Shown here: positions 1-13,900 of the stretch, piece after piece | Layout of the letters: each line of letters begins with the position of its first letter | Numbering within the stretch: position 1 is the stretch's first letter | NCBI RefSeq assembly: GCF_001875655.1 | Contig: NZ_MKEQ01000001.1 | Location: 3,224,001-3,288,000 of the forward strand | Reading direction: 5' to 3' | Source: Enterobacter hormaechei ATCC 49162 | GTDB taxonomy: Bacteria; Pseudomonadota; Gammaproteobacteria; Enterobacterales; Enterobacteriaceae | Length of the DNA stretch: 64,000 nucleotides | Notes under the pieces: model-generated | Told to the model about the DNA's origin: nothing | Databases searched by the model: none | Seen by the model: only the letters and a program-made list of their open reading frames with translations | Program-made: the position numbers and the translations under genes

Positions 1-1
1 G

Positions 2-748
2 GTGCGTTCATTTATCTATGAACCGTTCCAGATCCCGTCAGGATCGATGATGCCAACGCTGCTGATCGGCGATTTTATTCTGGTTGAGAAGTTTGCCTAT
101 GGCATCAAAGATCCGATCTACCAGAAAACGCTGATCGAAACGGGTCATCCGAAACGTGGCGACATCGTGGTGTTTAAATATCCGGAAGATCCGCGGCTGG
201 ACTATATTAAACGCGCGGTCGGTCTGCCGGGCGATAAAGTGACCTACGATCCGGTGGCGAAAGAGGTGACTATTCAGCCAGGCTGTAGCTCTGGTACCGC
301 ATGTGAAAATGCGCTTCCAGTTACCTACTCCAACGTTGAGCCAGCTGATTTTGTGCAGACCTTTGCCCGTCGTAACGGCGGTGAAGCGACCAGCGGCTTC
401 TTCCAGGTGCCTAAAGGCGAAACCAAAGAGAACGGTATTCGTCTGGTTGAGCGCAAAGAGACGCTGGGTGATGTCACGCATCGCATTCTGACCGTGCCCA
501 TCGCACAGGATCAGCTGGCAATGTACTACCAGCAGCCAGGCCAACAGCTGGCAACCTGGATTGTGCCGCCGGGACACTACTTCATGATGGGTGACAACCG
601 CGATAACTCTGCGGACAGCCGTTACTGGGGCTTTGTGCCGGAGGCGAATCTGGTCGGTAAAGCAACCGCTATCTGGATGAGTTTTGAGAAGCAGGAAGGC
701 GAGTGGCCAACCGGCGTTCGCCTGAATCGTATTGGCGGAATTCATTAA
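2..748 (+). CDS. lepB: Signal peptidase I, C-terminal part (5' end outside window)
   Basis: LepB removes signal peptides from proteins exported by Sec or Tat; its catalytic domain lies on the periplasmic face of the inner membrane. The window begins inside the gene: 248 codons are present against about 324 for the E. coli enzyme, so the two N-terminal membrane segments are missing. The serine/lysine dyad is visible: Ser in IPSGSMMPT (fragment residue 15) and Lys in DYIKRAVG (fragment residue 70), 55 residues apart as in E. coli. The conserved GDNRDNSADSR box follows near residue 200. rnc lies downstream, the usual lepB-rnc-era-recO arrangement. The protein continues upstream of base 1, so the first codon here is not the start. 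Confidence 0.97.
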   Translation: MRSFIYEPFQIPSGSMMPTLLIGDFILVEKFAYGIKDPIYQKTLIETGHPKRGDIVVFKYPEDPRLDYIKRAVGLPGDKVTYDPVAKEVTIQPGCSSGTACENALPVTYSNVEPADFVQTFARRNGGEATSGFFQVPKGETKENGIRLVERKETLGDVTHRILTVPIAQDQLAMYYQQPGQQLATWIVPPGHYFMMGDNRDNSADSRYWGFVPEANLVGKATAIWMSFEKQEGEWPTGVRLNRIGGIH

Positions 749-764
749 TTTTCGTCAAAAATAA

Positions 765-802
765 CACGTAGCGGCTTTTATTCGCCGCTACGTGAATTAT
801 TT
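765..802 (+). terminator. Hairpin after lepB
   Basis: An 11-bp perfect stem (CACGTAGCGGC at 765-775 pairing with 784-794) lies 17 bases after the lepB stop. Only a short AT-rich stretch follows, so it is a weak intrinsic terminator or an mRNA-end-stabilising hairpin between lepB and the rnc promoter region. Confidence 0.5.
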
Positions 803-851
803 CCGCGATAAATCTCTTTGAACTAACGACATCCCCTGTCGTTGTGTATAG

Positions 852-2554
<1,703 letters not shown>

Positions 2555-2571
2555 CCCAAGACGACGAGCAT

Positions 2572-3279
2572 ATGGATGGATGGCAGCGCGCCTTTGTCCT
2601 GCATAGTCGTCCCTGGAGCGAAACCAGCCTGATGCTGGACGTCTTCACGGAAGAGTCCGGTCGCGTGCGCCTTGTCGCCAAAGGCGCACGTTCCAAACGT
2701 TCTAATCTCAAAGGTGCTTTACAGCCTTTCACCCCGCTGCTGGTCCGCTTTGGCGGGCGAGGGGAAGTCAAAACTCTGCGCAGTGCTGAAGCTGTCTCCC
2801 TGGCGCTTCCTCTTTCTGGTATCACGCTCTACAGCGGCTTGTATGTGAACGAACTCATCTCACGGGTTCTTGAACATGAGACCCGCTTCTCTGAACTTTT
2901 CTTTGATTACCTGCACTGTATTCAGTCACTTGCTGGCGCTACCGGCACCCCTGAGCCTGCGCTGCGTCGTTTTGAACTGGCGCTGCTCGGGCACCTTGGT
3001 TACGGCGTCGATTTTCTGCACTGTGCGGGGAGCGGAGACGAGGTAGAAGATACCATGACCTATCGCTATCGTGAGGAAAAGGGCTTTATTGCCAGCGTTG
3101 TCGTTGATAACAGCACCTTTACCGGACGCCAGCTCAGAGCACTGTATGAACGCGAGTTCCCGGACGCCGACACCCTGCGTGCGGCAAAACGCTTTACCCG
3201 AATCGCGCTCAAGCCGTATCTTGGGGGCAAGCCCTTAAAGAGCCGCGAATTATTCAGGCAGTTTATGCCGAAACGCTAA
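2572..3279 (+). CDS. recO: DNA repair protein RecO
   Basis: RecO acts with RecR to load RecA on SSB-coated single-stranded DNA in the RecF recombination pathway. The N-terminal OB-fold begins [18 protein letters not shown], nearly identical to E. coli. The protein has 235 residues against 242 in E. coli: it ends at FMPKR, losing the last few residues of the E. coli protein. A repeat-family fragment starts seven bases after the stop (3287), which may explain the shortened tail. The gene follows era by 17 bases and is probably cotranscribed with rnc-era. Confidence 0.96.
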   Translation: MDGWQRAFVLHSRPWSETSLMLDVFTEESGRVRLVAKGARSKRSNLKGALQPFTPLLVRFGGRGEVKTLRSAEAVSLALPLSGITLYSGLYVNELISRVLEHETRFSELFFDYLHCIQSLAGATGTPEPALRRFELALLGHLGYGVDFLHCAGSGDEVEDTMTYRYREEKGFIASVVVDNSTFTGRQLRALYEREFPDADTLRAAKRFTRIALKPYLGGKPLKSRELFRQFMPKR

Positions 3280-3286
3280 TGTTTTA

Positions 3287-3326
3287 CCCCTCACCCCAGC
3301 CCTCTCCCGGAGGGAGCGGGAGAAGG
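3287..3326. repeat. Half copy of a GC-rich palindromic repeat
   Basis: This 40-base stretch between recO and pdxJ starts with the same bases, CCCCTCACCCCAGCCCTCTC, as the left arm of the larger palindrome at 35786-35868. It then closes into a short hairpin (CTCCCGGAGGGAG). It looks like a solo arm of the same dispersed intergenic repeat family. Function unknown. Confidence 0.75.
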
Positions 3327-3354
3327 TAAATGAACAAAAATACCGAGGATTGTC

Positions 3355-4086
3355 ATGGCTGAATTACTGTTAGGCGTCAACATCGACCACATCGCCACGC
3401 TGCGTAATGCCCGCGGCACTGCTTACCCTGATCCGGTTCAGGCGGCGTTTATTGCTGAACAGGCTGGCGCCGACGGCATTACCGTTCACCTGCGTGAAGA
3501 TCGTCGCCACATCACCGATCGTGACGTGCGCATCCTGCGCCAGACGCTGGATACCCGCATGAACCTGGAGATGGCGGTAACCGAAGAGATGCTGACGATT
3601 GCCTGCGACACCAAACCGCATTTCTGCTGCCTGGTGCCGGAAAAACGTCAGGAAGTGACGACCGAAGGCGGTCTGGATGTGGCGGGGCAACTCGACAAAA
3701 TGCGCGATGCCTGCAAACGCCTGGCGGATGCCGGTATCCTGGTTTCCCTGTTTATCGACGCCGATTTCACCCAGATTAAAGCGGCTGCTGACGTGGGCGC
3801 GCCGTATATTGAAATCCACACCGGCTGCTACGCCGATGCCAAAAACGATGCCGAGCAGGCCAAAGAGCTGGAGCGTATCGCTAAAGCGGCAACCTACGCC
3901 GCAAGTCTGGGGCTGAAGGTGAACGCCGGTCACGGGCTGACCTATCACAACGTAAAAGCCATCGCAGCCCTGCCGGAAATGCACGAGCTGAACATCGGCC
4001 ACGCTATTATTGGTCGTGCGGTGATGAGCGGCCTGAAAGAGGCGGTTTCCGAGATGAAGCGTCTGATGCTGGAAGCGCGTCAGTAA
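3355..4086 (+). CDS. pdxJ: Pyridoxine 5'-phosphate synthase
   Basis: PdxJ condenses 3-amino-2-oxopropyl phosphate (from PdxA) with 1-deoxyxylulose 5-phosphate to make pyridoxine 5'-phosphate, the last ring-forming step of de novo vitamin B6 synthesis. The 243-residue TIM barrel starts [20 protein letters not shown], and the conserved His-rich stretch [14 protein letters not shown] is near residue 45. An AGGAT ribosome site precedes the ATG. The TAA overlaps the acpS ATG by one base (TAATG), so pdxJ and acpS are translationally coupled. Confidence 0.98.
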   Translation: MAELLLGVNIDHIATLRNARGTAYPDPVQAAFIAEQAGADGITVHLREDRRHITDRDVRILRQTLDTRMNLEMAVTEEMLTIACDTKPHFCCLVPEKRQEVTTEGGLDVAGQLDKMRDACKRLADAGILVSLFIDADFTQIKAAADVGAPYIEIHTGCYADAKNDAEQAKELERIAKAATYAASLGLKVNAGHGLTYHNVKAIAALPEMHELNIGHAIIGRAVMSGLKEAVSEMKRLMLEARQ

Positions 4087-4466
4087 TGGCTATTCTGGGC
4101 TTAGGCACCGATATCGTTGAAATAGCCCGCATTGAAGCGGTGATCGCCCGCAGCGGCGATCGCCTCGCAAAACGCGTGCTGAGCGACAACGAATGGGCTA
4201 TCTGGGAAGCGCATCAACAGCCGGTGCGCTTTCTGGCAAAGCGTTTCGCGGTAAAAGAGGCGGCGGCGAAAGCATTCGGCACAGGCATTCGTAACGGCCT
4301 GGCGTTTAACCAGTTTGAAGTGTTTAACGATGAGCTGGGTAAGCCACGTCTGCGTTTATGGGGTGAAGCGCTTAAGCTGGCGGAAAAGCTGGGCGTGGCG
4401 CACATGCACGTTACGCTTGCAGATGAACGCCACTACGCCTGTGCGACGGTAATTATCGAGAGTTAA
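4086..4466 (+). CDS. acpS: Holo-[acyl-carrier-protein] synthase
   Basis: AcpS transfers 4'-phosphopantetheine from coenzyme A to a serine of acyl carrier protein, activating it for fatty acid synthesis. The 126 residues match the small trimeric AcpS type. Metal-binding motifs are visible: [11 protein letters not shown] at residues 7-17 and [14 protein letters not shown] near 52-65. It overlaps pdxJ by one base and its stop overlaps the convergent yfhL stop by three bases. Confidence 0.97.
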   Translation: MAILGLGTDIVEIARIEAVIARSGDRLAKRVLSDNEWAIWEAHQQPVRFLAKRFAVKEAAAKAFGTGIRNGLAFNQFEVFNDELGKPRLRLWGEALKLAEKLGVAHMHVTLADERHYACATVIIES

Positions 4467-4723
4467 ATTTTGTCCGCGTGGTGCAGCAGGACAAACTTAT
4501 CCCAGAGCTGTTCGTCGTTCTCGACGTGTGCCGGATCTTTTAAGATCGTATTGGGGATGGGGCACACTTTCTGGCAGGTCGGCGTTTCATAGTGGCCGAT
4601 GCATTCGGTGCAGCGGTCGCTGTTAATCTCATAAATGCTGTCGCCCATCGAAATCGCCTGGTTCGGGCATTCGGGTTCGCACATATCGCAATTGATGCAT
4701 TTTTTGGTTATTAACAGCGCCAT
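4463..4723 (-). CDS. yfhL: YfhL family 4Fe-4S dicluster ferredoxin
   Basis: An 86-residue small electron-transfer protein of the Alt-type 2[4Fe-4S] ferredoxins. The first cluster motif is [12 protein letters not shown] near residue 9. The second is [18 protein letters not shown], with the 8-residue insertion between the second and third cysteines that marks this subfamily. No signal sequence, so cytoplasmic. A minus-strand -10 box (TATAAT, 4765-4760) lies 37 bases upstream of the ATG. In E. coli yfhL also sits beside acpS. The physiological partner is not evident from this context. Confidence 0.92.
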   Translation of the reverse strand: MALLITKKCINCDMCEPECPNQAISMGDSIYEINSDRCTECIGHYETPTCQKVCPIPNTILKDPAHVENDEQLWDKFVLLHHADKI

Positions 4724-4779
4724 CAGGAAATTCTCAGAAACATCACAAACAGGGCGGGCATTATACGCTCATTCCCTGC

Positions 4780-5628
4780 TCAAACCAGTCTTTTTACCAG
4801 CTCTTCGCTGTGACGAATGCGCTCTGGCGCATGCTCCAGATCCTGCTGAACCAGCGCCATAAACAGCAGGTCCGTCAGCATCATCTGCGCACTCGTCGAC
4901 GAAATAGCCGCGCTGCGCGTGGCCTGCTCCTCGGCAATGGTGTACAGACAGCGGGTTGCCCGCTGCTGAAGCGCATTCGGGCTAAAACCGGTAATCGCCA
5001 GTATTTTTCCCCCTACGCGCAGGGCTTCGTCGGTAGCCATGTTAATTTCGCGACGCTCGCCAGAATAAGAGATAGCCAGCAGTAAATCGTCAGGATCCAT
5101 GGCCTGCACGGTCGCCAGCAGCGCGTGCATGTCCTGTTCAACGATGGCGTTATAGCCAATTTTTGTCAGCTTCCAGCCAAAGTTACGCGCAACCAGCCCG
5201 GAGGCGCCGATCCCGGTCAGCACAATACGTCGCGCGTTGCGAAGCATGGCTACACTTTCCAGAAGCTTCTCTTCCGTGTTCACATCCAGCGTGGCATGCA
5301 TTGCCGCCACGTTCTCCTTGATCAGCTTTTCGCCGACCAGACGCATCGGATCGTCGCCACGGATCTGGTTATGCACCGGCATGGACTGCGGATTCGGGTT
5401 GCTCACCAGTGCTTCGCTGATCGCCAGTTTTAGCGCCGGAAAGCCCTTATAACCTATCTTCTGGGCAAATTTCACCACGCTCGACTGACTCACCCCGGCT
5501 TCGCCTGCCAGCTGCTGAGAGCTGAGGTGTCGCGCCCGATCGGGTTGAGAAAGTAAAAAATCCGCCAGCTTTTTATCACTCTGGGCAAACCCTGCGTAGC
5601 GCTGGCGAATGCGAATTAAACAGTTCAT
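4780..5628 (-). CDS. yfhH: RpiR-family transcriptional regulator YfhH
   Basis: A 282-residue regulator with an N-terminal RpiR-type helix-turn-helix (residues about 1-77, including HLSSQQLAGEAGVSQSSVVKFAQ) and a C-terminal SIS sugar-phosphate-binding domain (ARRIVLTGIGASGLVARNF, ISYSGERRE). Length and sequence match E. coli YfhH rather than MurR, and its neighbour yfhL is the same as in E. coli. It diverges from murQ-murP across a 118-base gap, a typical regulator-target geometry, so it probably senses a phosphorylated amino sugar and controls murQP. That role is inference from position and domains. Confidence 0.88.
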   Translation of the reverse strand: MNCLIRIRQRYAGFAQSDKKLADFLLSQPDRARHLSSQQLAGEAGVSQSSVVKFAQKIGYKGFPALKLAISEALVSNPNPQSMPVHNQIRGDDPMRLVGEKLIKENVAAMHATLDVNTEEKLLESVAMLRNARRIVLTGIGASGLVARNFGWKLTKIGYNAIVEQDMHALLATVQAMDPDDLLLAISYSGERREINMATDEALRVGGKILAITGFSPNALQQRATRCLYTIAEEQATRSAAISSTSAQMMLTDLLFMALVQQDLEHAPERIRHSEELVKRLV

Positions 5629-5746
5629 ACGGTCTCCTGGCGAAAATGTGATTACCCGCGCAAATACGAATTTTGCTCGCCTGAATGAATTTTATATTCC
5701 ATTATAGTGCGTTTATTATGAATTAAAAATTCCAGAGGTAAATAAC
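5629..5746. promoter_or_regulatory. Divergent control region yfhH/murQ
   Basis: This AT-rich 118-base gap separates two divergent genes. It contains GAATGAATTTTATATTC (about 5684-5700, GAAT/ATTC arms), a repeated AATTTT pattern and a TGTGA half-site at 5647-5651 resembling one arm of a CRP site. The second CRP arm is poor. An operator for YfhH is expected here but cannot be fixed from one sequence. Confidence 0.4.
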
Positions 5747-6643
5747 ATGAATCTTGGCTCTCTTGTTTCTGAAACGCGTAACCCGCAAACCATGGATCTT
5801 GATGCACTATCCACGCTGGAGCTGGTAAACCGCTTTAATCAACAGGATACCCTCGTCGCGCTGGCAGTCAAAGAGACATTGCCCGAGGTGGCGAAAGCCG
5901 TAGACGCCGCTGCCGACGCCCTGAAAGCAGGAGGACGCATTATTTATATGGGGGCGGGTACCAGTGGACGCCTCGGAGTGCTGGATGCTTCAGAGTGTCC
6001 GCCGACGTTTGGCGTTCCGCATGGTCTGGTCGTTGGCCTGATCGCCGGTGGCCCCGGCGCGCTGCTGAAAGCGGTAGAAGGGGCAGAGGACAATAAACAG
6101 CTGGGCGAGGATGATCTGAAGGAGCTGAACCTGACCGCGCAGGATCTGGTGGTCGGACTCGCGGCATCTGGTCGTACGCCGTACGTCATTGGTGGACTGG
6201 AATACGCCAGACAGACGGGATGTACCACGGTCGCCATCTCCTGTAACCCTGGCTCGCCGATTGCGCAGGTGGCCGCCATTGCCATCTCCCCGGTTGTCGG
6301 GCCTGAAGCGCTCACCGGCTCCACGCGCCTGAAATCCGGGACCGCGCAAAAGCTGGTGCTCAATATGATCTCCACCGGGGCGATGGTGAAATTTGGCAAG
6401 GTCTACCAGAACCTGATGGTGGATATGCAGGCCACCAACGTCAAGCTGGTGGACAGGGCATGTCGCATGGTGATGGAAGCGACGGGGGCCGGTCGTGAAG
6501 AGGCTGAAAAAGTGCTTCAGCAGACCGATCACGATGTTAAACCGGCCATTCTGATGATATTAACCGGGCTGGATGCAGCCGCGGCCAGAGCCAGGCTCGA
6601 AGCCCATCATGGGTTTTTACGGGCGGCATTAGAACACCAATAA
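5747..6643 (+). CDS. murQ: N-acetylmuramic acid 6-phosphate etherase
   Basis: MurQ cleaves the D-lactyl ether of MurNAc-6-phosphate, giving GlcNAc-6-phosphate and lactate, so imported or recycled wall sugar enters amino-sugar metabolism. The 298 residues match the family. The SIS signature [20 protein letters not shown] contains one catalytic glutamate and VEGAED the region of the second. An AGAGG ribosome site precedes ATG 5747. murP follows after nine bases, forming an operon. The sequence is visibly diverged from E. coli K-12 MurQ, for example at the N-terminus, where it begins [15 protein letters not shown] as in Haemophilus/Vibrio-like versions. Confidence 0.96.
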   Translation: MNLGSLVSETRNPQTMDLDALSTLELVNRFNQQDTLVALAVKETLPEVAKAVDAAADALKAGGRIIYMGAGTSGRLGVLDASECPPTFGVPHGLVVGLIAGGPGALLKAVEGAEDNKQLGEDDLKELNLTAQDLVVGLAASGRTPYVIGGLEYARQTGCTTVAISCNPGSPIAQVAAIAISPVVGPEALTGSTRLKSGTAQKLVLNMISTGAMVKFGKVYQNLMVDMQATNVKLVDRACRMVMEATGAGREEAEKVLQQTDHDVKPAILMILTGLDAAAARARLEAHHGFLRAALEHQ

Positions 6644-6652
6644 GAGGCGTGT

Positions 6653-8017
6653 ATGGACAAAACAGCAGCGCTCGCCAGCGACATCCTGCTCGGGATCGGT
6701 GGGGAAAAAAATATTCAGCGTCTGGAAAACTGCATGACGCGTGTACGCGTCGAGGTGCACAACGACGAAAAGCTTGATTTAACACGCCTGAAGCAGCTTC
6801 CCGGCGTGAGCGGGTATGTTAAACAGGGGCAGCAGCACCAGCTGATTGTCGGCCCGGGCAAAGCGGCGCAAGTGGTTGATGCCATGCGCGCCCTGATGAC
6901 GGGCGCTGAAACGGCTCCCGCCTTTGACGACGTCGCACGCACCAAAGCGCAGGCGAAAGCAAAATACAAAGCCCCCATGAGCGATGCGCTGCGACAGCTT
7001 GCCAACGTCTTTATTCCGCTTATCCCGGCGTTTATCGCGTCGGGGTTGATCACCGGTATTATCAATATCCTCAAGCGGCCGGATATCGTCGGGGACTTTG
7101 CCACCCAGTATCCGAACCTGCTGGGTATTCTCGCAATCTTTGGCAGCGCGGTGTTTGCCATCATGAACATCCTGGTGGGGGTGAACACGGCCAAAGTTTT
7201 CGGCGGCTCGCTGGCGATGGGCGGCGTAATGGCAGGGATCTTGTCCAGCCCGCAGCTGGCGCAAATTACGCTGTTTGGCGAGGCGCTTCAGCCCGGCCGC
7301 GGCGGGGTGATTGCCGTGCTGCTGGTGGTCATTCTGATGTGCTGGATCGAGAAAAAGCTACGCGCGTTGCTGCCAGGCTCGATTGAGCTGATCCTTAACC
7401 CACTGCTGACCACATTGATTACCGGGAGCGTGGCGATTGTGGCGCTGCAACCGTTAGGCGGGGCGATCTCTGAAGCCATCGCCCACGGCGCGTCGCTGGC
7501 GATCGATCGCGGCGGGCTGCTGGTGGGAGCCGTGCTGTCCGGGACCTTCCTGCCGTTAGTGCTGACCGGTCTGCATCAGGGGCTGGTGCCAATCCACGTC
7601 GAACTGGTGCAGGCGCACGGCTATAACGCTCTGCTGCCGATCCTGTCGATGGCCGGCGTTGGGCAGGTTGGCGCGGCCATCGCGGTACTGATGAAAACCC
7701 GCAACGCGCGTCTGAAAAAGGTCATTAAAGGGGCGCTGCCGGTCGGGTTACTTGGTATCGGCGAACCGCTGATTTTCGGCGTGACGTTGCCGCTGGGTAA
7801 ACCGTTCCTGGCCGCCTGTCTCGGTGGTGCGGTGGGCGGGGCGTTAATCAGCTACTGGAAAGTGGCGACCGTCATCACCTTTGGGATCTCTGGTTTACCG
7901 CTGGCATTAACCATCGTGACCGGAAAAGTGATGCTCTATCTGTTAGGCTATCTGGTAGCGGTGATCGCCGGGTTCCTGTTTACCTGGCTGTTAGGATTCA
8001 ACGACCCAGAGGAGTAA
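6653..8017 (+). CDS. murP: PTS N-acetylmuramic acid transporter, EIIBC component
   Basis: MurP imports and phosphorylates MurNAc (N-acetylmuramic acid) using the phosphotransferase system; the E. coli protein lacks its own EIIA and uses the glucose EIIA. The 454 residues start with an EIIB domain (phospho-cysteine Cys27 in LENCMTRVRV). A linker and an EIIC domain of about ten membrane segments follow, with the substrate-site motif GIGEPLIFGVTLPLGKPF. No EIIA domain is present. Substrate is assigned from linkage to murQ; a related disaccharide is possible. pgpC starts three bases after the stop. Confidence 0.9.
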   Translation: MDKTAALASDILLGIGGEKNIQRLENCMTRVRVEVHNDEKLDLTRLKQLPGVSGYVKQGQQHQLIVGPGKAAQVVDAMRALMTGAETAPAFDDVARTKAQAKAKYKAPMSDALRQLANVFIPLIPAFIASGLITGIINILKRPDIVGDFATQYPNLLGILAIFGSAVFAIMNILVGVNTAKVFGGSLAMGGVMAGILSSPQLAQITLFGEALQPGRGGVIAVLLVVILMCWIEKKLRALLPGSIELILNPLLTTLITGSVAIVALQPLGGAISEAIAHGASLAIDRGGLLVGAVLSGTFLPLVLTGLHQGLVPIHVELVQAHGYNALLPILSMAGVGQVGAAIAVLMKTRNARLKKVIKGALPVGLLGIGEPLIFGVTLPLGKPFLAACLGGAVGGALISYWKVATVITFGISGLPLALTIVTGKVMLYLLGYLVAVIAGFLFTWLLGFNDPEE

Positions 8018-8020
8018 GGT

Positions 8021-8656
8021 TTGGCCAGTAACGAGCGTCGCGTTGTCTTTTTTGATCTGGATGGAACGCTGCATCAGCAGGATATGTTCGGCACATTTAT
8101 GCGCTACCTGCTGCGGCGCCAGCCTCTGAACGCGCTGCTCGTTCTGCCGCTCTTACCCGTGATTGGCATCGCGCTGCTGGTGAAAGGCCGTGCAGCGCGC
8201 TGGCCGATGAGCCTGCTGCTCTGGGGATGCACGTTTGGTCATAGCGAAGCGCGTCTTAAGCAGCTTGAACAGGATTTTGCGCACTGGTTTCGTGGGCATG
8301 TCGCCGCGTTTCCCGTGGTCCAGGCGCGCCTGACCAGCTATCTCGACGCCAACGATGCCGATATCTGGCTGATTACCGGCTCCCCACAGACGCTGGTGGA
8401 GCAGGTCTATTTTGATACCCCCTGGCTGCCGCGCGTAAATCTTATCGCCACGCAAATCGCGCGCGGCTACGGCGGCTGGGTGCTCACTCTGCGCTGCCTC
8501 GGACATGAAAAAGTGGTGCAACTGGAGAAACGCATCGGTACGCCGCTGCGCCTGTACAGCGGCTACAGCGACAGCAAGCAGGACAACCCGCTGCTCTATT
8601 TTTGCCAGCACCGCTGGCGCGTCACGCCTCTGGGTGAACTTCAGCAACTCGAATAG
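8021..8656 (+). CDS. pgpC: Phosphatidylglycerophosphatase C
   Basis: PgpC (formerly YfhB) dephosphorylates phosphatidylglycerophosphate to phosphatidylglycerol in the inner membrane. Its 211 residues match E. coli. The HAD-superfamily nucleophile motif FFDLDGTLHQQDM is at residues 10-22 and the LITGSP motif near residue 117, with a hydrophobic segment near 36-52 anchoring it. The start is TTG at 8021 behind the ribosome site GGAG; E. coli begins at the equivalent residue. It directly follows murP, so it may be read through from murQP, although in E. coli it stands without murQP. Confidence 0.94.
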   Translation: MASNERRVVFFDLDGTLHQQDMFGTFMRYLLRRQPLNALLVLPLLPVIGIALLVKGRAARWPMSLLLWGCTFGHSEARLKQLEQDFAHWFRGHVAAFPVVQARLTSYLDANDADIWLITGSPQTLVEQVYFDTPWLPRVNLIATQIARGYGGWVLTLRCLGHEKVVQLEKRIGTPLRLYSGYSDSKQDNPLLYFCQHRWRVTPLGELQQLE

Positions 8657-10658
<2,002 letters not shown>

Positions 10659-10823
10659 TTAGTTAATTCTCTGCGACGCCGGTTGCCTCAGTGTGCTGTA
10701 GTCATGTTAAGAATAGAGTTTGCCATTGATTGAGCGGCATTTTGCGCAAAGTAGCGCCAGTTGGCAACCAATTAGAGAGACAGGTCACATCTATTGTTAA
10801 ATCGAAAGGTTGATTTTATTTCG

Positions 10824-10862
10824 ACGCAAACGGTTTCGTCGGCGCTCAGGATTCTCTATAAT
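10824..10862 (+). promoter_or_regulatory. purL promoter with PurR operator
   Basis: ACGCAAACGGTTTCGT at 10824-10839 is a 16-base PurR box close to the consensus ACGCAAACGTTTGCGT. The -10 hexamer TATAAT is at 10857-10862; the -35 at 17-base spacing (10834-10839) falls inside the operator, so PurR with guanine or hypoxanthine would block RNA polymerase. The same site is known upstream of E. coli purL. About 63 bases of leader remain before the purL ATG. Confidence 0.88.
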
Positions 10863-10925
10863 GACGCCCGTTTTCCCCCCTTGCGCACACTGTAAGCGCC
10901 CCGGCGCTTCGAAGACGAGAGACTT

Positions 10926-13900
10926 ATGATGGAAATTCTGCGTGGTTCGCCTGCACTGTCTGCCTTCCGTATTAACAAACTGCTGGCACGTTTTCAGGCG
11001 GCCGACCTTCCGGTAAGCAATATTTACGCTGAGTATGTCCATTTTGCTGACCTGAATGCCCCCCTGAATGCAGAGGAGCGCGTACAGCTGGAACGCCTGC
11101 TTAAATATGGTCCAAGCCTGAGCAGCCATACGCCGACCGGCAAACTGATCCTCGCCACGCCACGTCCTGGCACCATCTCCCCCTGGTCTTCCAAAGCAAC
11201 TGATATCGCTCACAACTGCGGCCTGAGCCAGATAAACCGTCTGGAGCGCGGCGTGGCGTACTATGTGGAAGCGTCAACCCTGAGCGACGCGCAGTGGCAG
11301 GCCGTCGCGGCGGAGCTGCACGACCGCATGATGGAGAGCGTGTTCGACTCTCTGGAAGATGCGCAGAAACTGTTCTCTCACCATCAGCCTGCGCCGGTAC
11401 AGAGCGTGGATCTGCTGGGGCAGGGGCGTCAGGCACTGATCGACGCTAACCTGCGTCTTGGTCTGGCACTCGCAGAAGATGAAATCGACTACCTTCAGGA
11501 TGCATTCGTTAAGCTGAATCGCAACCCGAACGACATCGAACTGTATATGTTCGCGCAGGCCAACTCCGAGCACTGCCGCCACAAAATTTTCAACGCCGAC
11601 TGGATTATCGACGGCGAACAGCAGCCGAAGTCGCTGTTCAAAATGATCAAAAACACCATGGAGCAAACCCCTGACCACGTGCTGTCTGCCTATAAAGACA
11701 ACGCCGCGGTAATGGAGGGTTCCGAGGTGGGCCGCTTCTTCGCCGATCGCGAAGCAGGGCGCTATGACTTCCACCAGGAGCCCGCGCATATCCTGATGAA
11801 AGTGGAAACCCACAACCACCCGACGGCGATTTCTCCGTGGCCGGGGGCGGCGACCGGTTCCGGCGGTGAAATCCGTGACGAAGGTGCGACCGGTCGCGGC
11901 GCGAAACCAAAAGCGGGTCTGGTCGGTTTCTCCGTTTCAAACCTGCGTATTCCGGGCTTTGAACAGCCATGGGAAGAAGATTTTGGCAAGCCAGAGCGCA
12001 TCGTGACCGCGCTGGATATCATGACCGAAGGTCCCCTGGGCGGCGCGGCGTTCAACAACGAATTTGGTCGTCCGGCGCTGAACGGTTACTTCCGTACTTA
12101 CGAAGAGAAAGTGGACAGCCACAACGGCGAAGAGCTGCGCGGCTACCACAAACCGATCATGCTGGCAGGCGGGATCGGCAACATTCGCGCCGATCACGTG
12201 CAGAAAGGCGAGATCGTCGTCGGCGCGAAGCTGATCGTGCTCGGCGGTCCGGCAATGAACATCGGTCTGGGCGGCGGGGCTGCCTCCTCTATGGCCTCCG
12301 GTCAGTCTGATGCGGACCTCGACTTCGCCTCCGTGCAGCGCGACAACCCGGAAATGGAGCGTCGCTGTCAGGAAGTGATCGACCGCTGCTGGCAGCTCGG
12401 CGATGCCAACCCGATTCTGTTCATCCACGACGTGGGCGCGGGTGGTCTCTCCAACGCGATGCCTGAACTGGTGAGCGACGGCGGTCGCGGCGGGCGCTTC
12501 AACCTGCGCGATATCCTGAGCGATGAGCCGGGCATGAGTCCGCTGGAAATCTGGTGTAACGAATCCCAGGAGCGCTACGTGCTGGCGGTTGCCGCCGATC
12601 AGCTGCCGCTGTTTGACGAGCTGTGCCGCCGCGAGCGCGCGCCGTATGCCGTCATCGGTGAAGCGACCGAAGAGCAGCACCTCACCTTAAGCGACACCCA
12701 TTTTGACAACCAGCCGATCGATCTGCCGCTGGACGTGCTGCTCGGTAAAACGCCGAAGATGACCCGCGACGTGACAACCCGTAAAGCGGCGGGCAAAGCG
12801 CTGGATCGCCAGGGCATCACCGTGTCTGAAGCGGTAAACCGCGTCCTGCACCTGCCTGCCGTGGCGGAGAAAACGTTCCTGGTGACCATCGGCGACCGTA
12901 CCGTAACCGGTATGGTGTCACGCGACCAGATGGTTGGCCCTTGGCAGATCCCGGTGGCGAACTGCGCGGTGACTACCGCGAGCCTCGACAGCTACTACGG
13001 CGAAGCGATGGCCCTGGGCGAACGTACGCCGGTGGCCCTGCTGGACTTCGCCGCGTCTGCCCGTCTGGCGGTCGGTGAAGCGCTGACCAACATCGCCGCG
13101 ACGCAGATTGGCGATATCAAACGTATCAAACTTTCCGCGAACTGGATGGCTGCTGCCGGTCACCCGGGCGAAGATGCTGGCCTGTATGAAGCCGTGAAAG
13201 CGGTAGGTGAAGAGCTGTGTCCAGCCCTCGGCCTGACCATTCCGGTGGGTAAAGACTCCATGTCGATGAAAACCCGCTGGCAGGAAGGCAGCGAGCAGCG
13301 CGAGATGACCTCTCCGCTGTCGCTGGTGATCACCGCGTTTGCCCGCGTGGAAGACGTGCGTCATACCGTTACGCCACAGCTTGTGACCGAAGACAACGCC
13401 CTGCTGCTGATTGACCTGGGTAAAGGTCATAACGCGCTGGGTGCCACCGCGCTGGCGCAGGTTTACCGTCAGCTCGGCGACAAGCCCGCCGACGTGCGCG
13501 ACGTTGCCCAGCTGAAAGGCTTCTACGACGCGATTCAGGCGCTGGTGGCGCAGCGCAAGCTGCTGGCCTACCATGACCGTTCCGACGGCGGTCTGCTGGT
13601 GACCCTGGCAGAGATGGCCTTCACCGGTCACTGCGGCGTTGAAGCGAACATTGCAACGCTTGGCGAAGACCGCCTGGCAGCGCTGTTTAACGAAGAGCTG
13701 GGCGCGGTCATTCAGGTACGCGCCGCAGATCGCGACGCGGTGGAAGCCATTCTGGCGCAGCACGGTCTGGCAGACTGCGTGCACTATCTGGGTAAAGCCG
13801 TTCAGGGCGACCGCTTCGTCATTGAAGCCGACGGTCACGCCGTGTTCAGCGAAAGCCGCACTACGCTGCGTATGTGGTGGGCAGAAACCACCTGGCAGAT

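Noticed and set aside
5645..5666. CRP site before murQ
   Set aside because: Only the TGTGA half matches; the second arm (GCGCAAAT) is too far from TCACATTT to be called a site.
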